Source of the DNA: Porphyrobacter sp. AAP60
GTDB taxonomy: Bacteria > Pseudomonadota > Alphaproteobacteria > Sphingomonadales > Sphingomonadaceae
DNA length: 64,000 nucleotides
NCBI RefSeq assembly: GCF_001296025.1
Contig: NZ_LJHV01000008.1
Coordinates: forward strand, 620,001 to 684,000
Direction: 5' to 3'
How positions within the stretch are numbered: the stretch's first letter is position 1; every line of letters starts with the position of its first letter. The notes beneath the pieces were generated by a model. It did no database searches. It was not told the origin of the DNA and saw nothing but the letters and a program-made list of their open reading frames with translations. The position numbers were made by a program, and so were the translations under genes. This document shows, one piece after another, positions 17,276 to 26,260 of the stretch.

Positions 17276-17832
17276 ACAGGATCGTCCGTCTCGCCGCCTT
17301 TGCCGCGCCGGTGCTCGGCCTTGGGATGCTGTGGGCGCTCAGCGAGCGCACCTATCATCAGGGCACCGAATGGGATGTCCCGATCCAGGGCTATGACCCG
17401 CGCGATTACCTGCGCGGGCACTATGTCGAGTTTACCTATGACTGGCCGGGGATCGATGCGTTCCGCGATTCACCCCCGCTGGCGCTGTGCATGGTGGGCG
17501 AACGCCCCAATCTGGCCCGCGTGCGGGCGCTGGACAGCGAAGCCAGGATCGCCGCTTGCGACCATCCCGTGCGGGCGCGTTCAGACGGTGTCTACGGGTG
17601 GGACGGCCTGACCCGCGGCCGTCTTTATATCGGGCAAAATCGCGCCGCAGCGCTGGAAGAACGGCTGCGCAACCGCGACCAGCGCGGGATCGTGACGATC
17701 CGCCAGCGCAAGGATGGCAGCTTCACCCCCATCTCCATCCGGTTCCGTCCGCTAACGCCCGGCGAAATCGCCGATCGTGATGCGCAGGCCAACCGCCCCT
17801 TCATGCCGCCTGCGATCATGGATGTGCCCTGA
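17272..17832 (+). CDS. GDYXXLXY-domain protein
   Basis: 186 residues with an N-terminal membrane anchor (about 8-25). The family signature appears as DPRDYLRGHYVEF, in which the first Gly of GDY is replaced by Arg. The rest is probably extracytoplasmic and beta-rich. It overlaps the DUF2157 gene by four bases, consistent with the known pairing of these families in one membrane complex of unknown function. Confidence 0.85.
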   Translation: MNRIVRLAAFAAPVLGLGMLWALSERTYHQGTEWDVPIQGYDPRDYLRGHYVEFTYDWPGIDAFRDSPPLALCMVGERPNLARVRALDSEARIAACDHPVRARSDGVYGWDGLTRGRLYIGQNRAAALEERLRNRDQRGIVTIRQRKDGSFTPISIRFRPLTPGEIADRDAQANRPFMPPAIMDVP

Positions 17833-17843
17833 GGCATAGCGCT

Positions 17844-18758
17844 TCAGCGAAAGTCCTCGCCCGTTGCCGCAATCCGGGCCTTCAACCCTTCCTGGCAGAT
17901 GTTCTGGATTTCGATCCCCGGATGGGCGTTGACCTCGATCACCAGCGGGCCATCATTCACATCCAGCACGATATCCGCCCCGCAATAGCCAAGCCCCACA
18001 GCAGGCCCGCATTTCGAGGCGAGTTCCAGCACCCGTTTCCAGCCCGGGATCTCGAACCCGATCAGCAGCACGCCGGTATCGGGGTGGTGGGTGATCGGGG
18101 TGCCTTTCACCACGGCGCGGGTGATCTTGCCGGTTTCCATGTCGATGCCTGCCCCGATCGCGCGCTGGTGCAGGTTGGCCTTGCCGTCGCTTTCCAGCGT
18201 CGGCAGGCGCACCATCGCCATCAGAGGAGTATGGTGCAGGCTGATAACGCGCAGATCCGGCAGGCCTTCGGGCACGATCCGCGACAGGGCCGGATCAGCG
18301 ATGATCAGCGGTTCGATCAGCGCGGCGTCTTCAGCGGCGGAATCCCCTGAAAAGCCGCCATCGACCACCTTCTGGATGTGATGCATCACCATGTCTTCAG
18401 GCAGGGGCGCGCCCGATCCCTTGAACCACGTATTGCCCTCGCGCCGCACCGCCAGCAGGATGCCATCGCCCTGCGATCCGCGTGCAGGCTTGATCGCCCA
18501 GGCATCGGGCATGTCGCGGCGCGGCTTGAAATTCGCCAGCTTCTGGTGATCGTCGATCACCGCGACCGTGCCGGTGCAGGCGATCCCGGCGTCCTCCAGT
18601 GCGACTTTCGCCGCCACCTTGTCCCGCGCGCGTTCGATCGCACTGCGCGGATTATATTTGGCAATCAGCGCATTACGCATGTTGATGCCGAGGATTTCAT
18701 CCATCGGATCGAAGGATCGCGCGCTTGTGCCAAACATCTTGCGGACGTTCATGAACAT
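17844..18758 (-). CDS. ATP-grasp alpha-L-glutamate ligase-like protein (RimK-related)
   Basis: 304 residues of the RimK-related ATP-grasp group (TIGR02291-like). Visible are the pre-ATP-grasp helix (YNPRSAIERARDKVAAKVAL), the ATP-binding lysine strand AWAIKPARGSQGDGILLA, LPDLRVISLHHTPLMAM, and the metal site GADIVLDVNDGPLVIEVNAH with Asp, Glu and Asn ligands. Such enzymes join an amino acid, often glutamate, to a carboxylate; the acceptor is unknown. It is the last gene of a three-gene unit, one base after the stop of the 7TM gene. Confidence 0.88.
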   Translation of the reverse strand: MFMNVRKMFGTSARSFDPMDEILGINMRNALIAKYNPRSAIERARDKVAAKVALEDAGIACTGTVAVIDDHQKLANFKPRRDMPDAWAIKPARGSQGDGILLAVRREGNTWFKGSGAPLPEDMVMHHIQKVVDGGFSGDSAAEDAALIEPLIIADPALSRIVPEGLPDLRVISLHHTPLMAMVRLPTLESDGKANLHQRAIGAGIDMETGKITRAVVKGTPITHHPDTGVLLIGFEIPGWKRVLELASKCGPAVGLGYCGADIVLDVNDGPLVIEVNAHPGIEIQNICQEGLKARIAATGEDFR

Positions 18759-18759
18759 C

Positions 18760-19959
18760 TCACACGTCCTCGACCTTGCGGATCACCCAGGCATTGTGGA
18801 TCGGCGGCCGCGCTCCGGTGGGGCTGGCGGCGGATGCAATCACGCGAGGCTCGAACTGAGCCTCGCGGTTCGGGGTGATCTGCGGAACGCGGCGGCGCGT
18901 GTCCGGGATGAAGTCGTCAGGCGAATCGATGACCCAAAGCCCGGCCAGCGGCGGCGCAGCCCCCGCAATGGCTGCGGCGACCAGCGGGCTGTGGCGCGGC
19001 AACCGCGTGAGCCTCGGCGCGCGGTAGGTTGCGCGGCGGCGCACAGGCTCGGGCAGCGACAAGGGCAATGCGGTAGGTAAGGGGGCAGGCTCGGCATCGC
19101 GGCGGGTATCGGGCAGGCCGACACGGCGATCTTCCTCCACCCCTTCGGGCAAGGTGACAACCTTCGCCTTGCGCCGACGTTCCAGCCAGATCGGGGCGAA
19201 CCGGTGGATTTCCGAAAGACGCAGGCCGCGATACCGGCCCAGAAAACCGGTGGCGACCGCAGCAAAGGCGGGCATCAGCAGCGGCGACCAATCGATCAGC
19301 GCCATCGCAAAATCCGATACCATCACGAATTCGATCACGACGGCCAGCAGGAAAGTGTTGAACGCCATCTTGGCCGCCGGCTTGGCGCCATCCTTGCCCC
19401 ACTGTTTCCACCACCGTTCCACGCACAAGGCGCAGACGATCACAGGGAAGGCATCGACCTGCAGCTTGATGTCGAAAATCAGCTGTAATGCGACCAGCAC
19501 CAGCACGATCAGCGAAATCAGCACGCCGAGAAATCCGACGCGGGTCATCCGCAGTTTGAGCAGGCTGGGTGTCACGATCATTCCGACCAGCACCGAAGAA
19601 CACAGAACTACCGGACCCATCACCGGGCCGATCTGCAAAAACGCAACCGCGATCAGCATCGGGGTGAACAGGCCGAAGGCCTTCAGCCCGATAAAACTGC
19701 GCGCCAGCACCACCAGAAACGCGCCCAGCGGCAGCACCATCAGCAACTTGGACGGCTTCAGCCCCCAGATCGCCTGCGATGTTGCCACCCCTTCGAGCGA
19801 CGATGGCAGCACGAAAAAGCTGCCGGTATTGGCAATCCCGAGGCCGACCAGCACCGCCAGCACAAAGCCGACGGTGATCCCGACATAGAACGGGCGCTTG
19901 ACCTGCGGGGTCGCGCGCTCCCAGATTTTGCCGACCTTGGCGATCACGTCAGAATACAC
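18760..19959 (-). CDS. 7TM protein of the ATP-grasp-ligase-associated family
   Basis: 399 residues: one helix near 22-45, then a block of about six helices (70-260) that includes FGLFTPMLIAVAFLQIG, typical of the 7TM part normally fused to an inactive transglutaminase. Here that N-terminal transglutaminase region is absent; only about 65 residues precede the helix block. The C-terminal 130 residues are soluble and rich in Arg and Pro, with no recognised domain. It is flanked directly by the ligase gene (1-bp gap) and overlaps the barrel gene by 11 bp, so it is probably a partner in one envelope process. Confidence 0.82.
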   Translation of the reverse strand: MYSDVIAKVGKIWERATPQVKRPFYVGITVGFVLAVLVGLGIANTGSFFVLPSSLEGVATSQAIWGLKPSKLLMVLPLGAFLVVLARSFIGLKAFGLFTPMLIAVAFLQIGPVMGPVVLCSSVLVGMIVTPSLLKLRMTRVGFLGVLISLIVLVLVALQLIFDIKLQVDAFPVIVCALCVERWWKQWGKDGAKPAAKMAFNTFLLAVVIEFVMVSDFAMALIDWSPLLMPAFAAVATGFLGRYRGLRLSEIHRFAPIWLERRRKAKVVTLPEGVEEDRRVGLPDTRRDAEPAPLPTALPLSLPEPVRRRATYRAPRLTRLPRHSPLVAAAIAGAAPPLAGLWVIDSPDDFIPDTRRRVPQITPNREAQFEPRVIASAASPTGARPPIHNAWVIRKVEDV

Positions 19960-20863
19960 GCCCGACAGACAGCGTCAGCCGGTAACCCTGCCGCTCGCGG
20001 GTGGCCTCATTGCTGTTGAAGAACACATATTTGGCCTCGGCCTCGACGCGCCATTTGCCGGGCCACCACAGCAGTTCGACTTCGGGCACCACCTGCCGGT
20101 CGCGGCGCAGCGCGCCGTTATCGGCGATGCGCCCGTCGAACCGGGTCTTGATCACCTCGATCGCGGGGCGCACCCGCAAATCCTTGGTGACGGGGCGGGT
20201 ATAGGCAACCCCGGCGGAATCGCGCTCGTAACCGCGCGCCGGATCATCCGAGCGGATGTTTTCGGTGCGCAGATCGAAGGCGAGGTAGTGATAGCGGCCG
20301 AAGCGGTGGCGGTATTGCGCATCGATGCGGGGGCCTTCGCCGGTGGTCGCGGGTCTGGCGCCGTTATCATACTGGCGATCCCGCCATGTGCCTTGCAGCC
20401 GGAAACGGTTGGCGCGGGTCGGTTCGAAACTGATCCGGGCCGAGCCTTGCCATTCATCGGTATCGGCCGATTCCACTGTGACAACATCATCATAGTGCCG
20501 CGCCTGCAATTGCACTTCCAGCGCTTTGCTGACGTCGTGCTGGACGGTGGCAGTGAAGCGATCGCGCGAAAGATCGCGGCGGCCTTCGCCCAGGCGGAAC
20601 ACTTCGATCCGGTCAGCTTCCAGCCGGAAACGGGTCGCATCACTGTTCAGCGCCAGCCCGATCTGGCCGCGCAGGCTGATGGCCTCGCCATCGATCACCA
20701 GATCCTCGTCACGGGTGGTGGTCTGGGCGCTGACAGCCTGCACCTCGATGCGGGCATCGGGCTCCAGCCGCCAGCCGCCATCCTGCGCCGCCGCCGCCTG
20801 TGCGGTCAGCAGCGCAAGCGCAGCAGCCAGCAGGCGGCTGCCTGTGCGCATTGCAAAAATCAT
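19949..20863 (-). CDS. Predicted outer-membrane beta-barrel-like protein
   Basis: 304 residues with a signal peptide (about 1-27, ending in QAAAAQ). The mature part is a run of alternating amphipathic strands (for example FRLEADRIEVFRLG, RFRLQGTWRDRQYDNG, YRLTLSVGRVF) and ends in Phe, as barrel proteins do for BAM recognition. The family is not recognised. It is the first gene of the unit with the 7TM and ATP-grasp genes, which suggests a surface or periplasmic endpoint for that system. The ATG at 20863 follows a GGGGG site. Confidence 0.72.
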   Translation of the reverse strand: MIFAMRTGSRLLAAALALLTAQAAAAQDGGWRLEPDARIEVQAVSAQTTTRDEDLVIDGEAISLRGQIGLALNSDATRFRLEADRIEVFRLGEGRRDLSRDRFTATVQHDVSKALEVQLQARHYDDVVTVESADTDEWQGSARISFEPTRANRFRLQGTWRDRQYDNGARPATTGEGPRIDAQYRHRFGRYHYLAFDLRTENIRSDDPARGYERDSAGVAYTRPVTKDLRVRPAIEVIKTRFDGRIADNGALRRDRQVVPEVELLWWPGKWRVEAEAKYVFFNSNEATRERQGYRLTLSVGRVF

Positions 20864-20960
20864 CGATTTGGCCCCCGTTATCTTACGTAGGGCTAACCCA
20901 AGTTGGTTTACGAATTGCTAACCACAAACAGAAACCATAAGCCCCGGTGAGACGGCGCAC

Positions 20961-20999
20961 GAAAAGGGGCGGGAAGCAGCAATCTGCCTCCCGCCCCCT
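20961..20999 (-). terminator. Rho-independent terminator of the first TonB receptor gene
   Basis: On the minus strand a stem of about 14 bp (20984-20999 with 20965-20979) with two mismatches is followed by TTTTC. It lies 24-60 bp past the receptor stop at 21023. Confidence 0.75.
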
Positions 21000-21022
21000 C
21001 GCCAAGATTTAACCGGGCAAAA

Positions 21023-23386
21023 TCAGAACCGTGCGGTGACCTGCACGCCGTAGAAGCGCGGTTCGGCCGGGATGAAGGTGGGGATGGTAAAGGCCCCGCC
21101 GGTATTGCCCGCGTCCAGCAGATAATCTTCGTTGAAGGCATTGCGGATGAACCCGGCGACTTCGTAGCGGTCATCGGCAAAGCTCACGCCGGCGCGCGCG
21201 TTGACCAGCGTCACCGCTTCCTGGCTGATCAGCGGATTGTTGGGCACTTCAAAGAAGATGCGGCTGCGGTGGGTTACGCTGGGCGTGGCGAAAAACCGCA
21301 TTCCGTTACCCATGTCCTTGTTGACGGTGAACCCGGCTGCGGCCTGGAATTCCGGCTGCAGGCGGAAGCGCGCCCCCGAAAAGGCGGGCGAAAACGCGCC
21401 GTCTTCGTCAATCCCGCCGTCGATATAGCCGAAATTGCCGAACACGTTCAGCCAGTCGGTCAGCTCCACGGCCAGTTCCGCCTCGACGCCCAAGTTGCTG
21501 GCGCTGCCCGCACTGGCGGTGACAAAAGCGCCGGTCGGGTTGCCCTGCGCATCAAGCTGGGCGACCGAAACCTGGAAGTCGTTGTAAACCTGATAATAGA
21601 CGCCGAGCGAGCCCGAAATCGCGCCGCTGGCCAGCTTGATCCCGCCTTCGTAGTTCCACACCACTTCTTCCGCGATGGTGTTCACCCCGGGCACCACAGC
21701 GCCATTGGCGCGCGCGGCGTTGACCTGCACCACCGGCGAGCGGCGGCCCTTCGACACGGTGGCGAACACGTTCACATCATCGGTGATCCGGTACAGCGCG
21801 TTGAAACGCGGCAGCCATGCATCGAAGCTTTGCTGCGCGGTGAAGACCTGCCCGGCGGTGTCGATTTGCCCCGGGATCAGCGGCGCACCGCTGAGCACGG
21901 CGTTGGGCACATCCGCGAAGAAGCCCGACCGGCGCGATTCGTTGAGGAAGCGGATGCCCGCTGTCAGTTCGAACGCGTCCGATACCAGCCATGTGGCATC
22001 GGCGAACACCGAATAGGTTTCGTTGCGGCCCTGGTTCTCGAAGACCGAAGCATAGGGAATCGCGGCGATCGCGCCGCCCGTGGCAAGGCCGGTGACCGCT
22101 GCGGCAGGCACGCTGCCATCGGGCGCGACGCAGGGGATGCCGGGGATCAGCGGCGCACCGAACAGGGTGGTGAGGCATTGCAGGAAGATGCCTTCTTCGG
22201 TCGAGAAAGGCACGTTCTGGCGGCCATCTTCGACAAACACGTTCCACCCCGCGCTCGCCCGCAGGCTGTTGCCCGCATAGCTGAAACGGCCTTCATGGCT
22301 GATCTGCCAGCCTGTCGCGATTTCTGCGAATTCGAGGAACGGCGCGGCCGTACCATCGGCATCAAACACCTCGGCGCTGTCGAACTCGCGGTAGCCGTTG
22401 ACCGTGGTGAAGGTCCATTCGTCGCTCAGGCTATATTCGGCGGTGAGGTTGAGATCGTAAACCTCGCGGTCGAGGCCGAGCTGATCGTCGCCCAGTGCTG
22501 CTGCCCCGGCCGGATTGCCGCCGAGATTGGCATCGACAAAGGCATTGGCCGGGCCGCCCGGCGCGCCGGCAAAGGCAGGGAAGCGGGCCGAGATGAACGG
22601 GGTGCCGCCGTTGCGCTGCTGATCATAGGTGGCGGTCAGATCGAGCGTGAAATCGGTGCTTGGCGTATACCGCAGCGAGGCGCGCACGCCGAGCTGGTCC
22701 TGCGCGTAGAGATCCTTTTCCTGATTGGGCGAGAGATTCTTCACATAGCCATCGCGCGTGCGCCATTCGAACGCGATGCGGCCAGCCAGCACATCCGATC
22801 CGGCATTCAGGAACCCGCCCAGCAGGGTCTGGTCGAAATTGCCGTATCCGCCGCGCACTTCGCCCGAAAAGCCTTCGCGGGGCTTGGCCGAGACAAGGCT
22901 GATCGCGCCCACCGCCGATGCGGTGCCGAACAGGGTTGCCTGCGGGCCCTTGATTACTTCGACGCGTTCAAGATCGTAGATCGCCTGATAGGAACCGCGC
23001 GAGCGCGAGATATCGACGCCGTTGTAATACAGCGTGACGCGCGGGCCTTGCTGCGCCGATCCGCTGTCCGAGGTGATACCGCGGATCACGACACCGGGGT
23101 TGTTGGCGCTCTGTTCCTGGATCAACAGGCCGGGGACGTAATTGGACAGTTCATCAAGATCGGTGATGCCCAGTTCCTCGATCCGCTGGCCGGTGGTGGC
23201 GGAGATGGTGATCGGCACATCCTGCAGGCGCTGTTCGATCTTCTGCGCGGTGACGATGATCTGGTTGCCGGAAGCAGCGGTATCGCCGGCAGGCTCGCTG
23301 TCCTGCGCGAAGACGGCCTGGGGGACGGCGGCGAGGGTCGCGGCAAGCGCGATTTGCGAGACGCGCGAAGAAGGTGTGCGGAACAT
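21023..23386 (-). CDS. TonB-dependent outer-membrane receptor
   Basis: Energy-dependent outer-membrane importer of an unknown ligand. 787 residues: signal peptide (1-27), a TonB-box-like IIVTAQK, a plug domain (about 45-165) with VPITISATTGQRIEEL and VEVIKGPQATLFGTASAVG, and a 22-strand barrel ending in VQVTARF with the final Phe. The plug and barrel order and the length match sphingomonad receptors. No neighbouring enzyme genes reveal the substrate. A 13-bp motif lies 112 bp upstream and recurs upstream of the second receptor. Confidence 0.93.
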   Translation of the reverse strand: MFRTPSSRVSQIALAATLAAVPQAVFAQDSEPAGDTAASGNQIIVTAQKIEQRLQDVPITISATTGQRIEELGITDLDELSNYVPGLLIQEQSANNPGVVIRGITSDSGSAQQGPRVTLYYNGVDISRSRGSYQAIYDLERVEVIKGPQATLFGTASAVGAISLVSAKPREGFSGEVRGGYGNFDQTLLGGFLNAGSDVLAGRIAFEWRTRDGYVKNLSPNQEKDLYAQDQLGVRASLRYTPSTDFTLDLTATYDQQRNGGTPFISARFPAFAGAPGGPANAFVDANLGGNPAGAAALGDDQLGLDREVYDLNLTAEYSLSDEWTFTTVNGYREFDSAEVFDADGTAAPFLEFAEIATGWQISHEGRFSYAGNSLRASAGWNVFVEDGRQNVPFSTEEGIFLQCLTTLFGAPLIPGIPCVAPDGSVPAAAVTGLATGGAIAAIPYASVFENQGRNETYSVFADATWLVSDAFELTAGIRFLNESRRSGFFADVPNAVLSGAPLIPGQIDTAGQVFTAQQSFDAWLPRFNALYRITDDVNVFATVSKGRRSPVVQVNAARANGAVVPGVNTIAEEVVWNYEGGIKLASGAISGSLGVYYQVYNDFQVSVAQLDAQGNPTGAFVTASAGSASNLGVEAELAVELTDWLNVFGNFGYIDGGIDEDGAFSPAFSGARFRLQPEFQAAAGFTVNKDMGNGMRFFATPSVTHRSRIFFEVPNNPLISQEAVTLVNARAGVSFADDRYEVAGFIRNAFNEDYLLDAGNTGGAFTIPTFIPAEPRFYGVQVTARF

Positions 23387-23497
23387 CGGAAAAGCTTCCC
23401 TGTTGCTGGAGAGAGGCCTTGCCCGTGGCAGTGCATGGTGACGTTGAAGCGACGACTGCGTGACGCTGGCGTTACCGCTGATTTACAGTTTCGGGAC

Positions 23498-23510
23498 GTT
23501 GCAATTATGC
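23498..23510. promoter_or_regulatory. Shared 13-mer upstream of TonB receptor 1
   Basis: GTTGCAATTATGC, 112 bp upstream of the receptor ATG. The identical 13-mer occurs at 30433-30445, 97 bp upstream of the second receptor. It may be an operator or an upstream promoter element (inference). Confidence 0.35.
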
Positions 23511-23523
23511 ATCTTTGTTGGCG

Positions 23524-23628
23524 GCCACCTGACGGTGGCGCAGACCACCCACCCCGCCTCCCCGCCCGGCCACCACAGCATAGTGGTACTATTGGTGGCC
23601 GGGCGGGGAGGCGAGCCGGACGGTCTGC
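23524..23628. repeat. Long perfect palindrome between ftsK and the TonB receptor
   Basis: A 6-bp hairpin GCCACC/GGTGGC (23524-23539) is followed by a large one: 21-nt arms 23555-23575 and 23593-23613 are perfectly complementary (the left begins CGCCTCCCCGCCCGG), with a 17-nt loop. Outer arms GCAGACC (23540-23546) and GGTCTGC (23622-23628) extend it. It lies 18 bp past the ftsK stop. There is no T-run, so it is not a standard terminator. Confidence 0.85.
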
Positions 23629-23645
23629 ATCGCGCACCAGCGTGA

Positions 23646-26069
23646 TTACAAAGGGTTCCCGTCGCGATCGCGGTAGATTTCGCGGCGGCCGACGTGGTTG
23701 GCCGGGCCGACGAGGCCATCTTCCTCCATCCGCTCGATCCATTTGGCCGCCGTGTTGTACCCCACGCCCATCTGGCGCTGGAGCCACGATCCCGATGCCT
23801 TCTGGTTTTCGATCACCACCTGGCAGGCCTGACGATACTTGCGCTCTTCGGGATTGTCCGACGCGGTCATATCGTCCTCGAAGCCGAACCCGCCGCCGTC
23901 CTCGGGCTCTTCGGTGACGGCATCGACATATTCGGGCGCGCCTTGCGAACGCCAGAAATCGGCGACGGCTTCCACCTCCTCGTCCGACACGAACGGGCCG
24001 TGGACGCGCACCATCGCGCCGGTGTTGGGCTTATACAGCATATCGCCCTTGCCCAGCAGCTGTTCGGCGCCCTGTTCGCCAAGGATGGTGCGGCTGTCGA
24101 TCCGGCTGGTCACCTTGAAGCTGATGCGGGTCGGCAGGTTGGCCTTGATCACCCCGGTGATGACATCGACCGAGGGGCGCTGCGTCGCCATGATCAGGTG
24201 AATGCCCGCCGCGCGCGATTTCTGGCTGAGGCGCTGGATCAGCACTTCGATTTCCTTGCCGATCGTGACCATCAGGTCGGCGAGTTCGTCGACGATCAGC
24301 ACGATCTGCGGCAGCGGCTGGTAATCGAGCTGTTCTTCCTCGAACAATTGCTCGCCGGTTTCGGGGTCGAACCCGGTCTGCACCCGGCGGCCCAGCGGCT
24401 TGCCCTTGGCAATCGCGGCGCTGACCTTCTCATTGAAGGAGTGGATGTTGCGCGAGGAAATCGCGCTCATCATCCGGTAGCGCCGCTCCATCTCCTCGAC
24501 CGCCCATTTCAGCGCGCGCACCGATTTGTGCGGTTCTGTCACCACCGGCGAAAGCAGGTGCGGGATATCGTCGTAGGTTTTCAGTTCCAGCACCTTGGGA
24601 TCGATGAGGATCAGGCGCAGTTCGGTGGGGGTGAAGCGGTAGAGCAGGCTCAGCAGGATCACGTTGAGGCCGACGGATTTACCCGATCCGGTGGTCCCCG
24701 CCACCAGCAAGTGCGGCATGGCAGCCAGATCGGCGATGATCGGTTCGCCTGCGATATCCTTGCCCAGAATGATCGGCAGGCTGCCCTTGGCATCGGCAAA
24801 ATCGGCGCAGGCGGCCAGTTCTTTCAGCATCACCACCTGGCGATCCTGATTGGGCAGTTCGATACCCATCACCGTGCGTCCGGGAATGGGCGAGACGCGG
24901 GCGCTGATCGCGCTCATGTTGCGGGCGATGTCTTCGGCAAGGCCGACCACGCGGCTGGCCTTGATGCCGGGGGCAGGCTCCAATTCGTACATCGTCACGA
25001 CCGGGCCGGTGCGCACGGCGGTGATTTCACCCTTCACGTTGAAATCATCAAGCACGTTTTCGAGCAGTCGGGCGTTGCGTTCCAGCGCCAGCTTGTCGAG
25101 CTTGGGCCCCTTGTCGACCGGCGGTTCGGCCAGCAGATCAAGGCTGGGGAGGTTGAAGGCGGCGAACATGTCGCCTTGCGCGGTCTTGGCAGGCGCGGCG
25201 CGTTTGGGCGGGGCGCTGGGATCGCTGATTTCAGGCGCACGGCGCGGCGCGGGTTCGAACGGCACAGGCTCGCCCCCCTTTACGGCGCGGCGCGGGCGGG
25301 CGGCGGGCGCATCTTCGGCGTCCTCGTCCCCGGCGAAGGTGAGTGCAGGCGCGGCGCTGCGGCCCGGCAGCGGCAGGCGGCGCATCAGGCCCGACAGCGA
25401 TCCGCCGCCGAGAAATTCCGGCAGGCTCAACAGCACGCGCCAGTCGATCGCAAAGATGCGGGTCAGCAGGCCGACACCGACGGCAAGACTGAGCAGCGCC
25501 GCGCCGAGGATTATCCAGCCTTGCGCCTCATCGCCGAACCGCGCCGCCACCGCCTCGATTGCGCCCGCACCCAGCAGGCCTGCCAACCCGCCCGCCTGCG
25601 CCGGCAGCGTGCCGCCCGGCCCTGCAAAGGCGAGCGCCAAGACGGTGGCAATCAGCGTCATCGCCAGCAGCAGTAAAGCGGTGGGCAGCCACCACGGCGT
25701 GGTTTCGGGCGTGTCGCCATTCTCGACATCGCGCCACAACTTGCGCGCAGAGATATAGAGCAGCGGCAACAGCAGCACGCCGGGCAGGCCGAAGATCAGC
25801 AACACCCGGTCAGCCGCCCACGCGCCGCTGGTACCCATCCAGTTGGCAACCTGCGCCGGATCGGCCGCGGTCGACGGGCTGGGATCGGTCTGGGTGTAGC
25901 TTGCCAGCGCCAGCGCGAGGAACACCGCCGCGCCAAACAGCACGCCCGCGCCGGTCATCTGCGCAAGGCGGCGCAGCGTGCGGCGCAGGCCTGCGCGCCA
26001 TTCGGCATCGGATCGGCGAGCGGAGGTCTGGCGACCGGGTTTGACGGTTTGGGCCGCGCGGCTGGCCAT
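23646..26069 (-). CDS. ftsK: DNA translocase FtsK
   Basis: Septal DNA pump that clears and resolves the chromosome terminus at division. 807 residues: four or five N-terminal membrane helices (about 40-200), a Pro/Ala-rich linker, the RecA-like motor, and a C-terminal winged-helix gamma domain that reads KOPS sites. Walker A is GTTGSGKSVGLN; Walker B region is IVLIVDELADLM; the gamma domain is YRQACQVVIENQKASGSWL onward. The ATG at 26069 follows AGGAGA with a 7-bp spacer; an upstream ATG at 26093 lacks this. The linker is short compared with E. coli FtsK, as is usual in alphaproteobacteria. Confidence 0.96.
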   Translation of the reverse strand: MASRAAQTVKPGRQTSARRSDAEWRAGLRRTLRRLAQMTGAGVLFGAAVFLALALASYTQTDPSPSTAADPAQVANWMGTSGAWAADRVLLIFGLPGVLLLPLLYISARKLWRDVENGDTPETTPWWLPTALLLLAMTLIATVLALAFAGPGGTLPAQAGGLAGLLGAGAIEAVAARFGDEAQGWIILGAALLSLAVGVGLLTRIFAIDWRVLLSLPEFLGGGSLSGLMRRLPLPGRSAAPALTFAGDEDAEDAPAARPRRAVKGGEPVPFEPAPRRAPEISDPSAPPKRAAPAKTAQGDMFAAFNLPSLDLLAEPPVDKGPKLDKLALERNARLLENVLDDFNVKGEITAVRTGPVVTMYELEPAPGIKASRVVGLAEDIARNMSAISARVSPIPGRTVMGIELPNQDRQVVMLKELAACADFADAKGSLPIILGKDIAGEPIIADLAAMPHLLVAGTTGSGKSVGLNVILLSLLYRFTPTELRLILIDPKVLELKTYDDIPHLLSPVVTEPHKSVRALKWAVEEMERRYRMMSAISSRNIHSFNEKVSAAIAKGKPLGRRVQTGFDPETGEQLFEEEQLDYQPLPQIVLIVDELADLMVTIGKEIEVLIQRLSQKSRAAGIHLIMATQRPSVDVITGVIKANLPTRISFKVTSRIDSRTILGEQGAEQLLGKGDMLYKPNTGAMVRVHGPFVSDEEVEAVADFWRSQGAPEYVDAVTEEPEDGGGFGFEDDMTASDNPEERKYRQACQVVIENQKASGSWLQRQMGVGYNTAAKWIERMEEDGLVGPANHVGRREIYRDRDGNPL

Positions 26070-26164
26070 CGGGGTGTCTCCTGTGCGGAACAAATTATGA
26101 ATCCTTGCGGTACTCCGGTCAAGGAAAGAGCGACATCGGGGGTTGCTTCACGTGTGCTGCGACT

Positions 26165-26255
26165 CGGCCCAAAGGGCCGCAAGGCCGACCGGCCGCCCGC
26201 AGAGATGCGACCTTCAGGTCGCGTGAGCGAGGATTTCGCAGCCCGAACGGGCTGC
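26165..26255 (-). repeat. Four-hairpin structured repeat, copy A
   Basis: Read on the minus strand from 26255 down, four hairpins follow: 26255-26238 (GCAGCCC/GGGCTGC, loop GTTC), 26222-26207 (GCGACC/GGTCGC, loop TGAA), 26194-26183 (GGCC/GGCC) and 26179-26165 (CGGCCC/GGGCCG). The linker TCCTCGCTCAC is shared with copy B at 38625-38717. It fills the gap between the thiE-like gene and ftsK, so it would be transcribed with them if they share a transcript. Confidence 0.8.
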
Positions 26256-26260
26256 GGCTA

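Noticed and set aside
21269..23917. 882-residue plus-strand open frame
   Set aside because: Antisense to the TonB receptor and the end of ftsK; no signature in its translation.
26143..26156. Degenerate parS-like GCTTCACGTGTGCT
   Set aside because: Only the TTCACGTG centre matches and the outer positions differ; not a palindrome at the required positions.
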